This document shows positions 24,001 through 39,500 of a stretch of DNA of 64,000 bases, piece by piece. The notes below the pieces were generated by a model, which saw only the letters and a list, made by a program, of their open reading frames with translations, was not told the DNA's origin and searched no databases. The stretch lies in contig CATNEN010000025.1 of NCBI GenBank assembly GCA_950097015.1, positions 3,883,001 to 3,947,000 on the forward strand, read 5' to 3'. The translations under genes were made by a program, and so were the position numbers. The DNA comes from Macrostomum hystrix (lineage: Eukaryota > Platyhelminthes > Macrostomidae). How positions within the stretch are numbered: position 1 is the first letter of the stretch; each line of letters opens with the position of its first letter.

Positions 24001-27000
24001 ACTCATTGGGTGGGAGATTAGACTCGACTCATTGGATGGGAGATTAGACTCGACTCATGGGGTGGGAGATTAGACTCGACTCATTGGGTGGGAGATTAGA
24101 CTCGACTCATTGGGTGGGAGATTAGACTCGACTCATTGGGTGGGAGATTAGACTCGACTCATTGGGTGGGAGATTAGACTCGACTCATTGGGTGGGAGAT
24201 TAGATTCGACTCATTGGATGGGAGATTAGACTCGACTCATTGGGTGGGAGATAAGATTCGACTCATTGGGTGGGGGATTAGACTCGACTCATTGGGTGGG
24301 AGATTAGACTCGACTCATTGGGTGGGAGATTAGACTCGACTGATTGGGTGAGAGATTAGACTCGACTCATTGGGTGGGAGATTAGACTCGACTCATTGGG
24401 TGGGAGATTAGACTCGACTCATTGGGTGGGAGATTAGACTCGACTCATTGGGTGGGAGATTAGATTCGACTCATTGGGTGGGAGATTAGACTCGAATCAT
24501 TGGGTGGGGGATTAGACTCGACTCATTGGGTGGGAGATTGGACTCGACTCATTGGGTGGGAGATTAGACTCGAATCAATGGTGGGAGATTGGACTCGACT
24601 CATTGGATGGGAGATTAGACTCGACTCATTGGGTGGGAGATTGGACTCGACTCATTGGATGGGAGATTAGACTCGACTCATTGGGTGGGAGATTAGACTC
24701 GACTCATTGGGTGGGAGATTAGACTCGACTCATTGGGTGCGAGATTAGATTCGAATCAATGGTGGGAGATTAGACTCGACTCATTGGGTGGGAGATTAGA
24801 TTCGACTCATTGGGTGGGAGATAGACTCGACTCATTGGGTGGGAGATTAGATTCGACTCATTGGGTGGGAGATTAGACTCGAATCAATGGTGGGAGATTG
24901 GACTCGACTCATTGGGTGGGAGATTAGACTCGACTCATTGGGTGGGAGATTAGATTCGAATCAATGGTGGGAGATTAGACTCGACTCATTGGGTGGGAGA
25001 TTAGACTCGACTCATTGGGTGGGAGATTAGACTCGACTCATTGGTAGGAGATAAGATTCGAATCATTGGGTGGGAGATTAGACTCGAATCAATGGTGGGA
25101 GATTGGACTCGACTCATTGGGTGGGAGATTAGACTCGACTCATTGGGTGGGAGATTGGACTCGACTCATTGGGTGGGAGATTAGACTCGACTCATTGGTG
25201 GGAGATTAGACTCGACTCATTGGGTGGGAGATTAGATTCGACTCATTGGGTGGGAGATTAGACTCGACTCATTGGTGGGAGATAAGATTCGACTCATTGG
25301 ATGGGAGATTAGACTCGGCTCATTGGTGGGAGATAAGATTCGACTCATTGGATGGGAGATTAGACTCGACTCATTGGGTGGGAGATTAGACTCGGCTCAT
25401 TGGTGGGAGATAAGATTCGACTCATTGGATGGGAGATTAGACTCGACTCATTGAGTGGGAGATTAGACTCGACTCATTGGGTGGGAGATTAGACTCGACT
25501 CATTGGGTGGGGGATTAGACTCGACTCATTGGTGGGAGATAAGATTCGACTCATTGGGTGGGAGATTAGACTCGACTCATTGGGTGGGAGATTAGATTCG
25601 ACTCATTGGGTGGGAGATTAGACTCGACTCATTGGGTGGGAGATTAGACTCGACTCATTGGGTGAGAGATTAGACTCGACTCATTGGTGGGAGATAAGAT
25701 TCGACTCATTGGATGGGAGATTAGACTCGACTCATTGGGTGGGAGATTAGACTCGACTCATTGGGTGGGAGATTAGACTCGAATCATTGGATGGGAGATT
25801 AGACTCGACTCATTGGGTGGGAGATTAGACTCGACTCATTGGGTGGGAGATTAGACTCGACTCATTGGGTGGGAGATTAGACTCGAATCATTGGATGGGA
25901 GATTAGACTCGACTCATTGGGTGGGAGATTAGACTCGACTCATTGGATGGGAGATTAGACTCGACTCATGGGGTGGGAGATTAGACTCGACTCATTGGGT
26001 GGGAGATTAGACTCGAATCATTGGATGGGAGATTAGACTCGACTCATGGGGTGGGAGATTAGACTCGACTCATTGGTGGGAGATTAGATTTGAATCATTG
26101 GTGGGAGATTAGACTCGACTCATTGGGTGGGAGATTAGACTCAACTCATTGGGTGGGAGATTAGACTCAACTCATTGGGTGGGGGGATTAGACTCGACTC
26201 ATTGGTGGGAGATAAGATTCGACTCATTGGATGGGAGATTAGACTCGACTCATTGGGTGGGAGATTAGACTCGACTCATTGGTGGGAGATTAGACTCAAC
26301 TCATTGGGTGGGAGATTAGACTCGACTCATTGAGTGGGAGATTAGACTCGACTCATTGGTGGGAGATTAGACTCAACTCATTGGGTGGGAGATTAGACTC
26401 GACTCATTGAGTGGGAGATTAGACTCGACTCATTGGGTGGGAGATTAGACTCGACTCATTGGGTGGGGGATTAGACTCGACTCATTGGTGGGAGATAAGA
26501 TTCGACTCATTGGGTGGGAGATTAGACTCGACTCATTGGGTGGGAGATTAGACTCGACTCATTGGGTGGGAGATTAGACTCGACTCATTGGGTGGGAGAT
26601 TAGACTCGACTCATTGGGTGGGAGATTAGACTCGACTCATTGGTGGGAGATAAGATTCGACTCATTGGATGGGAGATTAGACTCGACTCATTGGGTGGGA
26701 GATAAGATTCGACTCATTGGATGGGAGATAGACTCGACTCATTGGGTGGGAGATTAGAAGTCGACTCATTGGTGGGAGATTAGACTTCGACTCATTGGAT
26801 GGGAGATTAGACGTCGACTCATTGGGTGGGAGATTAGACTCGACTCATTGGGTGGGAGATTAGATTCGACTCATTGGGTGGGGGATTAGACTCGACTCAT
26901 TGGTGGGAGATAAGATTCGACTCATTGGGTGGGGAGATTAGACTCGACTCATTGGTGGGAGATAAGATTCGACTCATTGGGTGGGAGATTAGACTCGACT

Positions 27001-30000
27001 CATTGGGTGGGAGATTAGACTCGAATCATTGGGTGGGAGGATTAGACTCGACTCATTGGGTGGGAGATTGGACTCGACTCATTGGGTGGGAGATTAGACT
27101 CGAATCAATGGTGGAGATTGGACTCGACTCATTGGATGGGAGATTAGACTCGACTCATTGGGTGGGAGATTGGACTCGACTCATTGGATGGGAGATTAGA
27201 CTCGACTCATTGGGTGGGAGATTAGACTCGACTCATTGGGTGGGAGATTAGACTCGACTCATTGGGTGCGAGATTAGATTCGAATCAATGGTGGGAGATT
27301 AGACTCGACTCATTGGGTGGGAGATTAGATTCGACTCATTGGGTGGGAGATAGACTCGACTCATTGGGTGGGAGATTAGATTCGACTCATTGGATGGGAG
27401 ATTAGACTCGACTCATTGGGTGGGAGATTAGACTCGACTCATTGGGTGGGAGATTAGATTCGACTCATTGGGTGGGAGATTAGACTCGACTCATTGGGTG
27501 GGAGATTAGATTCGACTCATTGGGTGGGAGATTAGACTCGACTCATTGGGTGGGAGATTAGACTCGACTCATTGGGTGAGAGATTAGACTCGACTCATTG
27601 GTGGGAGATAAGATTCGACTCATTGGATGGGAGATTAGACTCGACTCATTGGGTGGGAGATTAGACTCGACTCATTGGGTGGGAGATTAGACTCGAATCA
27701 TTGGATGGGAGATTAGACTCGACTCATTGGGTGGGAGATTAGACTCGACTCATTGGGTGGGAGATTAGACTCGACTCATTGGGTGGGAGATTAGACTCGA
27801 ATCATTGGATGGGAGATTAGACTCGACTCATTGGGTGGGAGATTAGACTCGACTCATTGGATGGGAGATTAGACTCGACTCATGGGGTGGGAGATTAGAC
27901 TCGACTCATTGGGTGGGAGATTAGACTCGACTCATTGGGTGGGAGATTAGACTCGACTCATTGGGTGGGAGATTAGACTCGACTCATTGGGTGGGAGATT
28001 AGACTCGACTCATTGGGTGGGAGATTAGATTCGACTCATTGGATGGGAGATTAGACTCGACTCATTGGGTGGGAGATAAGATTCGACTCATTGGGTGGGG
28101 GATTAGACTCGACTCATTGGGTGGGAGATTAGACTCGACTCATTGGGTGGGAGATTAGACTCGACTGATTGGGTGAGAGATTAGACTCGACTCATTGGGT
28201 GGGAGATTAGACTCGACTCATTGGGTGGGAGATTAGACTCGACTCATTGGGTGGGAGATTAGACTCGACTCATTGGGTGGGAGATTAGATTCGACTCATT
28301 GGGTGGGAGATTAGACTCGAATCATTGGGTGGGGGATTAGACTCGACTCATTGGGTGGGAGATTGGACTCGACTCATTGGGTGGGAGATTAGACTCGAAT
28401 CAATGGTGGGAGATTGGACTCGACTCATTGGATGGGAGATTAGACTCGACTCATTGGGTGGGAGATTGGACTCGACTCATTGGATGGGAGATTAGACTCG
28501 ACTCATTGGGTGGGAGATTAGACTCGACTCATTGGGTGGGAGATTAGACTCGACTCATTGGGTGCGAGATTAGATTCGAATCAATGGTGGGAGATTAGAC
28601 TCGACTCATTGGGTGGGAGATTAGATTCGACTCATTGGGTGGGAGATAGACTCGACTCATTGGGTGGGAGATTAGATTCGACTCATTGGGTGGGAGATTA
28701 GACTCGAATCAATGGTGGGAGATTGGACTCGACTCATTGGGTGGGAGATTAGACTCGACTCATTGGGTGGGAGATTAGATTCGAATCAATGGTGGGAGAT
28801 TAGACTCGACTCATTGGGTGGGAGATTAGACTCGACTCATTGGGTGGGAGATTAGACTCGACTCATTGGTAGGAGATAAGATTCGAATCATTGGGTGGGA
28901 GATTAGACTCGAATCAATGGTGGGAGATTGGACTCGACTCATTGGGTGGGAGATTAGACTCGACTCATTGGGTGGGAGATTGGACTCGACTCATTGGGTG
29001 GGAGATTAGACTCGACTCATTGGTGGGAGATTAGACTCGACTCATTGGGTGGGAGATTAGATTCGACTCATTGGGTGGGAGATTAGACTCGACTCATTGG
29101 TGGGAGATAAGATTCGACTCATTGGATGGGAGATTAGACTCGGCTCATTGGTGGGAGATAAGATTCGACTCATTGGATGGGAGATTAGACTCGACTCATT
29201 GGGTGGGAGATTAGACTCGGCTCATTGGTGGGAGATAAGATTCGACTCATTGGATGGGAGATTAGACTCGACTCATTGAGTGGGAGATTAGACTCGACTC
29301 ATTGGGTGGGAGATTAGACTCGACTCATTGGGTGGGGGATTAGACTCGACTCATTGGTGGGAGATAAGATTCGACTCATTGGGTGGGAGATTAGACTCGA
29401 CTCATTGGGTGGGAGATTAGATTCGACTCATTGGGTGGGAGATTAGACTCGACTCATTGGGTGGGAGATTAGACTCGACTCATTGGGTGAGAGATTAGAC
29501 TCGACTCATTGGTGGGAGATAAGATTCGACTCATTGGATGGGAGATTAGACTCGACTCATTGGGTGGGAGATTAGACTCGACTCATTGGGTGGGAGATTA
29601 GACTCGAATCATTGGATGGGAGATTAGACTCGACTCATTGGGTGGGAGATTAGACTCGACTCATTGGGTGGGAGATTAGACTCGACTCATTGGGTGGGAG
29701 ATTAGACTCGAATCATTGGATGGGAGATTAGACTCGACTCATTGGGTGGGAGATTAGACTCGACTCATTGGATGGGAGATTAGACTCGACTCATGGGGTG
29801 GGAGATTAGACTCGACTCATTGGGTGGGAGATTAGACTCGAATCATTGGATGGGAGATTAGACTCGACTCATTGGGTGGGAGATAGACTCGACTCATTGG
29901 GTGGGAGATTAGATTCGACTCATTGGGTGGGAGATTAGACTCGAATCAATGGTGGGAGATTGGACTCGACTCATTGGGTGGGAGATTAGACTCGACTCAT

Positions 30001-33000
30001 TGGGTGGGAGATTAGATTCGAATCAATGGTGGGAGATTAGACTCGACTCATTGGGTGGGAGATTAGACTCGACTCATTGGGTGGGAGATTAGACTCGACT
30101 CATTGGTAGGAGATAAGATTCGAATCATTGGGTGGGAGATTAGACTCGAATCAATGGTGGGAGATTGGACTCGACTCATTGGGTGGGAGATTAGACTCGA
30201 CTCATTGGGTGGGAGATTGGACTCGACTCATTGGGTGGGAGATTAGACTCGACTCATTGGTGGGAGATTAGACTCGACTCATTGGGTGGGAGATTAGATT
30301 CGACTCATTGGGTGGGAGATTAGACTCGACTCATTGGTGGGAGATAAGATTCGACTCATTGGATGGGAGATTAGACTCGGCTCATTGGTGGGAGATAAGA
30401 TTCGACTCATTGGATGGGAGATTAGACTCGACTCATTGGGTGGGAGATTAGACTCGGCTCATTGGTGGGAGATAAGATTCGACTCATTGGATGGGAGATT
30501 AGACTCGACTCATTGAGTGGGAGATTAGACTCGACTCATTGGGTGGGAGATTAGACTCGACTCATTGGGTGGGAGATTAGATTCGACTCATTGGGTGGGA
30601 GATTAGACTCGACTCATTGGGTGGGAGATTAGACTCGACTCATTGGGTGAGAGATTAGACTCGACTCATTGGTGGGAGATAAGATTCGACTCATTGGATG
30701 GGAGATTAGACTCGACTCATTGGGTGGGAGATTAGACTCGACTCATTGGGTGGGAGATTAGACTCGAATCATTGGATGGGAGATTAGACTCGACTCATTG
30801 GGTGGGAGATTAGACTCGACTCATTGGGTGGGAGATTAGACTCGACTCATTGGGTGGGAGATTAGACTCGAATCATTGGATGGGAGATTACACTCGACTC
30901 ATTGGGTGGGAGATTAGACTCGACTCATTGGATGGGAGATTAGACTCGACTCATGGGGTGGGAGATTAGACTCGACTCATTGGGTGGGAGATTAGACTCG
31001 ACTCATTGGGTGGGAGATTAGACTCGACTCATTGGGTGGGAGATTAGACTCGACTCATTGGGTGGGAGATTAGACTCGACTCATTGGGTGGGAGATTAGA
31101 TTCGACTCATTGGATGGGAGATTAGACTCGACTCATTGGGTGGGAGATAAGATTCGACTCATTGGGTGGGGGATTAGACTCGACTCATTGGGTGGGAGAT
31201 TAGACTCGACTCATTGGGTGGGAGATTAGACTCGACTGATTGGGTGAGAGATTAGACTCGACTCATTGGGTGGGAGATTAGACTCGACTCATTGGGTGGG
31301 AGATTAGACTCGACTCATTGGGTGGGAGATTAGACTCGACTCATTGGGTGGGAGATTAGATTCGACTCATTGGGTGGGAGATTAGACTCGAATCATTGGG
31401 TGGGGGATTAGACTCGACTCATTGGGTGGGAGATTGGACTCGACTCATTGGGTGGGAGATTAGACTCGAATCAATGGTGGGAGATTGGACTCGACTCATT
31501 GGATGGGAGATTAGACTCGACTCATTGGGTGGGAGATTGGACTCGACTCATTGGATGGGAGATTAGACTCGACTCATTGGGTGGGAGATTAGACTCGACT
31601 CATTGGGTGGGAGATTAGACTCGACTCATTGGGTGCGAGATTAGATTCGAATCAATGGTGGGAGATTAGACTCGACTCATTGGGTGGGAGATTAGATTCG
31701 ACTCATTGGGTGGGAGATAGACTCGACTCATTGGGTGGGAGATTAGATTCGACTCATTGGGTGGGAGATTAGACTCGAATCAATGGTGGGAGATTGGACT
31801 CGACTCATTGGGTGGGAGATTAGACTCGACTCATTGGGTGGGAGATTAGATTCGAATCAATGGTGGGAGATTAGACTCGACTCATTGGGTGGGAGATTAG
31901 ACTCGACTCATTGGGTGGGAGATTAGACTCGACTCATTGGTAGGAGATAAGATTCGAATCATTGGGTGGGAGATTAGACTCGAATCAATGGTGGGAGATT
32001 GGACTCGACTCATTGGGTGGGAGATTAGACTCGACTCATTGGGTGGGAGATTGGACTCGACTCATTGGGTGGGAGATTAGACTCGACTCATTGGTGGGAG
32101 ATTAGACTCGACTCATTGGGTGGGAGATTAGATTCGACTCATTGGGTGGGAGATTAGACTCGACTCATTGGTGGGAGATAAGATTCGACTCATTGGATGG
32201 GAGATTAGACTCGGCTCATTGGTGGGAGATAAGATTCGACTCATTGGATGGGAGATTAGACTCGACTCATTGGGTGGGAGATTAGACTCGGCTCATTGGT
32301 GGGAGATAAGATTCGACTCATTGGATGGGAGATTAGACTCGACTCATTGAGTGGGAGATTAGACTCGACTCATTGGGTGGGAGATTAGACTCGACTCATT
32401 GGGTGGGGGATTAGACTCGACTCATTGGTGGGAGATAAGATTCGACTCATTGGGTGGGAGATTAGACTCGACTCATTGGGTGGGAGATTAGATTCGACTC
32501 ATTGGGTGGGAGATTAGACTCGACTCATTGGGTGGGAGATTAGACTCGACTCATTGGGTGAGAGATTAGACTCGACTCATTGGTGGGAGATAAGATTCGA
32601 CTCATTGGATGGGAGATTAGACTCGACTCATTGGGTGGGAGATTAGACTCGACTCATTGGGTGGGAGATTAGACTCGAATCATTGGATGGGAGATTAGAC
32701 TCGACTCATTGGGTGGGAGATTAGACTCGACTCATTGGGTGGGAGATTAGACTCGACTCATTGGGTGGGAGATTAGACTCGAATCATTGGATGGGAGATT
32801 AGACTCGACTCATTGGGTGGGAGATTAGACTCGACTCATTGGATGGGAGATTAGACTCGACTCATGGGGTGGGAGATTAGACTCGACTCATTGGGTGGGA
32901 GATTAGACTCGAATCATTGGATGGGAGATTAGACTCGACTCATGGGGTGGGAGATTAGACTCGACTCATTGGGTGGGAGATTAGACTCGACTCATTGGTG

Positions 33001-33600
33001 GGAGATTAGATTTGAATCATTGGTGGGAGATTAGACTCGACTCATTGGGTGGGAGATTAGACTCAACTCATTGGGTGGGAGATTAGACTCAACTCATTGG
33101 GTGGGGGGATTAGACTCGACTCATTGGTGGGAGATAAGATTCGACTCATTGGATGGGAGATTAGACTCGACTCATTGGGTGGGAGATTAGACTCGACTCA
33201 TTGGTGGGAGATTAGACTCAACTCATTGGGTGGGAGATTAGACTCGACTCATTGAGTGGGAGATTAGACTCGACTCATTGGTGGGAGATTAGACTCAACT
33301 CATTGGGTGGGAGATTAGACTCGACTCATTGAGTGGGAGATTAGACTCGACTCATTGGGTGGGAGATTAGACTCGACTCATTGGGTGGGGGATTAGACTC
33401 GACTCATTGGTGGGAGATAAGATTCGACTCATTGGGTGGGAGATTAGACTCGACTCATTGGGTGGGAGATTAGACTCGACTCATTGGGTGGGAGATTAGA
33501 CTCGACTCATTGGTGGGAGATAAGATTCGACTCATTGGATGGGAGATTAGACTCGGCTCATTGGTGGGAGATAAGATTCGACTCATTGGATGGGAGATTA
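21100..33600 (+). repeat. Higher-order repeat, offset 6896 bp (satellite block A)
   Basis: Rare variants recur at a constant distance. A 60-codon open frame starts at 22201, 23438 and 25272 and again at 29097, 30334 and 32168, each exactly 6896 bp later. The singular attacactcg variant lies at 23991 and 30887 (6896). Two more rare variants, gatttgaatc (26087, 33009) and tggggggatt (26180, 33102), are 6922 bp apart, one 26-bp unit more. So a block of about 5.5 kb was duplicated whole, then gained or lost a unit near its end. An older 1963-bp step links 20238 and 22201. Confidence 0.85.
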
Positions 33601-36599
33601 GACTCGACTCATTGGGTGGGAGATTAGACTCGGCTCATTGGTGGGAGATAAGATTCGACTCATTGGATGGGAGATTAAAGTCGACTCATTGAGTGGGAGA
33701 TTAGACTCGACTCATTGGGTGGGAGATTAGACTCGACTCATTGGGTGGGGGATTAGACTCGACTCATTGGTGGGAGATAAGATTCGACTCATTGGGTGGG
33801 GGATTAGACTCGACTCATTGGTGGGAGATAAGATTCGACTCATTGGGTGGGAGATTAGACTCGACTCATTGGGTGGGAGATTAGACTCGAATCATTGGGT
33901 GGGGGATTAGACTCGACTCATTGGGTGGGAGATTGGACTCGACTCATTGGGTGGGAGATTAGACTCGAATCAATGGTGGGAGATTGGACTCGACTCATTG
34001 GATGGGAGATTAGACTCGACTCATTGGGTGGGAGATTGGACTCGACTCATTGGATGGGAGATTAGACTCGACTCATTGGGTGGGAGATTAGACTCGACTC
34101 ATTGGGTGGGAGATTAGACTCGACTCATTGGGTGCGAGATTAGATTCGAATCAATGGTGGGAGATTAGACTCGACTCATTGGGTGGGAGATTAGATTCGA
34201 CTCATTGGGTGGGAGATAGACTCGACTCATTGGGTGGGAGATTAGATTCGACTCATTGGATGGGAGATTAGACTCGACTCATTGGGTGGGAGATTAGACT
34301 CGACTCATTGGGTGGGAGATTAGACTCGAATCATTGGATGGGAGATTAGACTCGACTCATTGGGTGGGAGATTAGACTCGAATCATTGGATGGGAGATTA
34401 GACTCGGCTCATTGGTGGGAGATAAGATTCGACTCATTGGATGGGAGATTAGACTCGACTCATTGGGTGGGAGATTAGACTCGGCTCATTGGTGGGAGAT
34501 AAGATTCGACTCATTGGATGGGAGATTAGAGTCGACTCATTGAGTGGGAGATTAGATTCGAATCAATGGTGGGAGATTAGACTCGACTCATTGGGTGGGG
34601 GATTAGACTCGACTCATTGGTGGGAGATAAGATTCGACTCATTGGGTGGGAGATTAGACTCGACTCATTGGGTGGGAGATTAGACTCGAATCATTGGGTG
34701 GGGGATTAGACTCGACTCATTGGGTGGGAGATTGGACTCGACTCATTGGGTGGGAGATTAGACTCGAATCAATGGTGGGAGATTGGACTCGACTCATTGG
34801 ATGGGAGATTAGACTCGACTCATTGGGTGGGAGATTGGACTCGACTCATTGGATGGGAGATTAGACTCGACTCATTGGGTGGGAGATTAGACTCGACTCA
34901 TTGGGTGGGAGATTAGACTCGACTCATTGGGTGCGAGATTAGATTCGAATCAATGGTGGGAGATTAGACTCGACTCATTGGGTGGGAGATTAGATTCGAC
35001 TCATTGGGTGGGAGATAGACTCGACTCATTGGGTGGGAGATTAGATTCGACTCATTGGGTGGGAGATTAGACTCGAATCAATGGTGGGAGATTGGACTCG
35101 ACTCATTGGGTGGGAGATTAGACTCGACTCATTGGGTGGGAGATTAGATTCGAATCAATGGTGGGAGATTAGACTCGACTCATTGGGTGGGAGATTAGAC
35201 TCGACTCATTGGGTGGGGGATTAGACTCGACTCATTGGTGGGAGATAAGATTCGACTCATTGAATGGGAGATTAGACTCGACTCATTGGGTGGGAGATTA
35301 GACTCGACTCATTGGGTGGGAGATTAGACTCGACTCATTGGGTGGGAGATTAGACTCGACTCATTGGGTGGGAGATTAGACTCGACTCATTGGTGGGAGA
35401 TAAGATTCGACTCATTGGATGGGAGATTAGACTCGACTCATTGGGTGGGAGATTAGACTCGACTCATTGGGTGGGAGATTAGACTCGACTCATTGGGTGG
35501 GAGATTAGACTCGACTCATTGGGTGGGAGATTAGACTCGACTCATTGGGTGGGAGATTAGACTCGACTCATTGGGTGGGAGATTAGACTCGACTCATTGG
35601 GTGGGGGATTAGACTCGACTCATTGGGTGGGAGATTAGACTCGACTCATTGGTGGGAGATTAGATTCGACTCATTGGATGGGAGATTAGACTCGACTCAT
35701 TGGGTGGGAGATTAGACTCGACTCATTGGGTGGGGGATTAGACTCGACTCATTGGTGGGAGATAAGATTCGACTCATTGGATGGGAGATTAGACTCGACT
35801 CATTGGGTGGGAGATTAGACTCGACTCATTGGGTGGGAGATTAGACTCGAATCATTGGATGGGAGATTAGACTCGACTCATTGGGTGGGAGATTAGACTC
35901 GAATCATTGGATGGGAGATTAGACTCGACTCATGGGGTGGGAGATTAGACTCGACTCATTGGGTGGGAGATTAGACTCGAATCATTGGATGGGAGATTAG
36001 ACTCGACTCATGGGGTGGGAGATTAGACTCGACTCATTGGGTGGGAGATTAGACTCGACTCATTGGTGGGAGATTAGATTCGAATCATTGGTGGGAGATT
36101 AGACTCGACTCATTGGGTGGGAGATTAGACTCGACTCATTGGGTGGGAGATTAGACTCAACTCATTGGGTGGGGGATTAGACTCGACTCATTGGTGGGAG
36201 ATAAGATTCGACTCATTGGATGGGAGATTAGACTCGACTCATTGGGTGGGAGATTAGACTCGACTCATTGGTTGGAGATTAGACTCAACTCATTGGGTGG
36301 GAGATTAGACTCGACTCATTGAGTGGGAGATTAGACTCGACTCATTGGTGGGAGATTAGACTCAACTCATTGGGTGGGAGATTAGACTCGACTCATTGAG
36401 TGGGAGATTAGACTCGACTCATTGGGTGGGAGATTAGACTCGACTCATTGGGTGGGGGATTAGACTCGACTCATTGGTGGGAGATAAGATTCGACTCATT
36501 GGATGGGAGATTAGACTCGACTCATTGGGTGGGAGATTAGACTCGACTCATTGGGTGGGAGATTAGACTCGACTCATTGGGTGGGAGATTAGACTCGAC

Positions 36600-39500
36600 T
36601 CATTGGGTGGGAGATTAGACTCGACTCATTGGGTGGGAGATTAGACTCGACTCATTGGGTGGGGGATTAGACTCGACTCATTGGGTGGGAGATTAGACTC
36701 GACTCATTGGTGGGAGATTAGATTCGACTCATTGGATGGGAGATTAGACTCGACTCATTGGGTGGGAGATTAGACTCGACTCATTGGGTGGGGGATTAGA
36801 CTCGACTCATTGGTGGGAGATAAGATTCGACTCATTGGATGGGAGATTAGACTCGACTCATTGGGTGGGAGATTAGACTCGACTCATTGGTGGGAGATAA
36901 GATTCGACTCATTGGGTGGGAGATTAGACTCGACTCATTGGTGGGAGATAAGATTCGACTCATTGGATGGGAGATTAGACTCGGCTCATTGGTGGGAGAT
37001 AAGATTCGACTCATTGGATGGGAGATTAGACTCGACTCATTGGGTGGGAGATTAGACTCGGCTCATTGGTGGGAGATAAGATTCGACTCATTGGATGGGA
37101 GATTAGAGTCGACTCATTGAGTGGGAGATTAGACTCGACTCATTGGGTGGGAGATTAGACTCGACTCATTGGGTGGGGGATTAGACTCGACTCATTGGTG
37201 GGAGATAAGATTCGACTCATTGGGTGGGAGATTAGACTCGACTCATTGGGTGGGAGATTAGACTCGAATCATTGGGTGGGGGATTAGACTCGACTCATTG
37301 GGTGGGAGATTGGACTCGACTCATTGGGTGGGAGATTAGACTCGAATCAATGGTGGGAGATTGGACTCGACTCATTGGATGGGAGATTAGACTCGACTCA
37401 TTGGGTGGGAGATTGGACTCGACTCATTGGATGGGAGATTAGACTCGACTCATTGGGTGGGAGATTAGACTCGACTCATTGGGTGGGAGATTAGACTCGA
37501 CTCATTGGGTGCGAGATTAGATTCGAATCAATGGTGGGAGATTAGACTCGACTCATTGGGTGGGAGATTAGACTCGAATCATTGGATGGGAGATTAGACT
37601 CGACTCATGGGGTGGGAGATTAGACTCGACTCATTGGGTGGGAGATTAGACTCGAATCATTGGATGGGAGATTAGACTCGACTCATGGGGTGGGAGATTA
37701 GACTCGACTCATTGGGTGGGAGATTAGACTCGACTCATTGGTGGGAGATTAGATTCGAATCATTGGTGGGAGATTAGACTCGACTCATTGGGTGGGAGAT
37801 TAGACTCGACTCATTGGGTGGGAGATTAGACTCAACTCATTGGGTGGGGGATTAGACTCGACTCATTGGTGGGAGATAAGATTCGACTCATTGGATGGGA
37901 GATTAGACTCGACTCATTGGGTGGGAGATTAGACTCGACTCATTGGTTGGAGATTAGACTCAACTCATTGGGTGGGAGATTAGACTCGACTCATTGAGTG
38001 GGAGATTAGACTCGACTCATTGGTGGGAGATTAGACTCAACTCATTGGGTGGGAGATTAGACTCGACTCATTGAGTGGGAGATTAGACTCGACTAATTGG
38101 GTGGGAGATTAGACTCGACTCATTGGGTGGGGGATTAGACTCGACTCATTGGTGGGAGATAAGATTCGACTCATTGGATGGGAGATTAGACTCGACTCAT
38201 TGGGTGGGAGATTAGACTCGACTCATTGGGTGGGAGATTAGACTCGACTCATTGGGTGGGAGATTAGACTCGACTCATTGGGTGGGAGATTAGACTCGAC
38301 TCATTGGGTGGGAGATTAGACTCGACTCATTGGGTGGGGGATTAGACTCGACTCATTGGGTGGGAGATTAGACTCGACTCATTGGTGGGAGATTAGATTC
38401 GACTCATTGGATGGGAGATTAGACTCGGCTCATTGGTGGGAGATAAGATTCGACTCATTGGATGGGAGATTAGACTCGACTCATTGGGTGGGAGATTAGA
38501 CTCGGCTCATTGGTGGGAGATAAGATTCGACTCATTGGATGGGAGATTAGAGTCGACTCATTGAGTGGGAGATTAGACTCGACTCATTGGGTGGGAGATT
38601 AGACTCGACTCATTGGGTGGGGGATTAGACTCGACTCATTGGTGGGAGATAAGATTCGACTCATTGGGTGGGAGATTAGACTCGACTCATTGGGTGGGAG
38701 ATTAGACTCGAATCATTGGGTGGGGGATTAGACTCGACTCATTGGGTGGGAGATTGGACTCGACTCATTGGGTGGGAGATTAGACTCGAATCAATGGTGG
38801 GAGATTGGACTCGACTCATTGGATGGGAGATTAGACTCGACTCATTGGGTGGGAGATTGGACTCGACTCATTGGATGGGAGATTAGACTCGACTCATTGG
38901 GTGGGAGATTAGACTCGACTCATTGGGTGGGGGATTAGACTCGACTCATTGGTGGGAGATAAGATTCGACTCATTGGATGGGAGATTAGACTCGACTCAT
39001 TGGGTGGGAGATTAGACTCGACTCATTGGTGGGAGATAAGATTCGACTCATTGGGTGGGAGATTAGACTCGACTCATTGGTGGGAGATAAGATTCGACTC
39101 ATTGGATGGGAGATTAGACTCGGCTCATTGGTGGGAGATAAGATTCGACTCATTGGATGGGAGATTAGACTCGACTCATTGGGTGGGAGATTAGACTCGG
39201 CTCATTGGTGGGAGATAAGACTCGACTCATTGGGTGGGAGATTAGACTCGACTCATTGGTGGGAGATAAGATTCGACTCATTGGTGGGAGATAAGATTCG
39301 ACTCATTGGATGGGAGATTAGATTCGACTCATTGGGTGGGAGATTAGACTCGAATCAATGGTGGGAGATTGGACTCGACTCATTGGGTGGGAGATTAGAC
39401 TCGACTCATTGGGTGGGAGATTAGATTCGAATCAATGGTGGGAGATTAGACTCGACTCATTGGGTGGGAGATTAGACTCGACTCATTGGGTGGGGGATTA

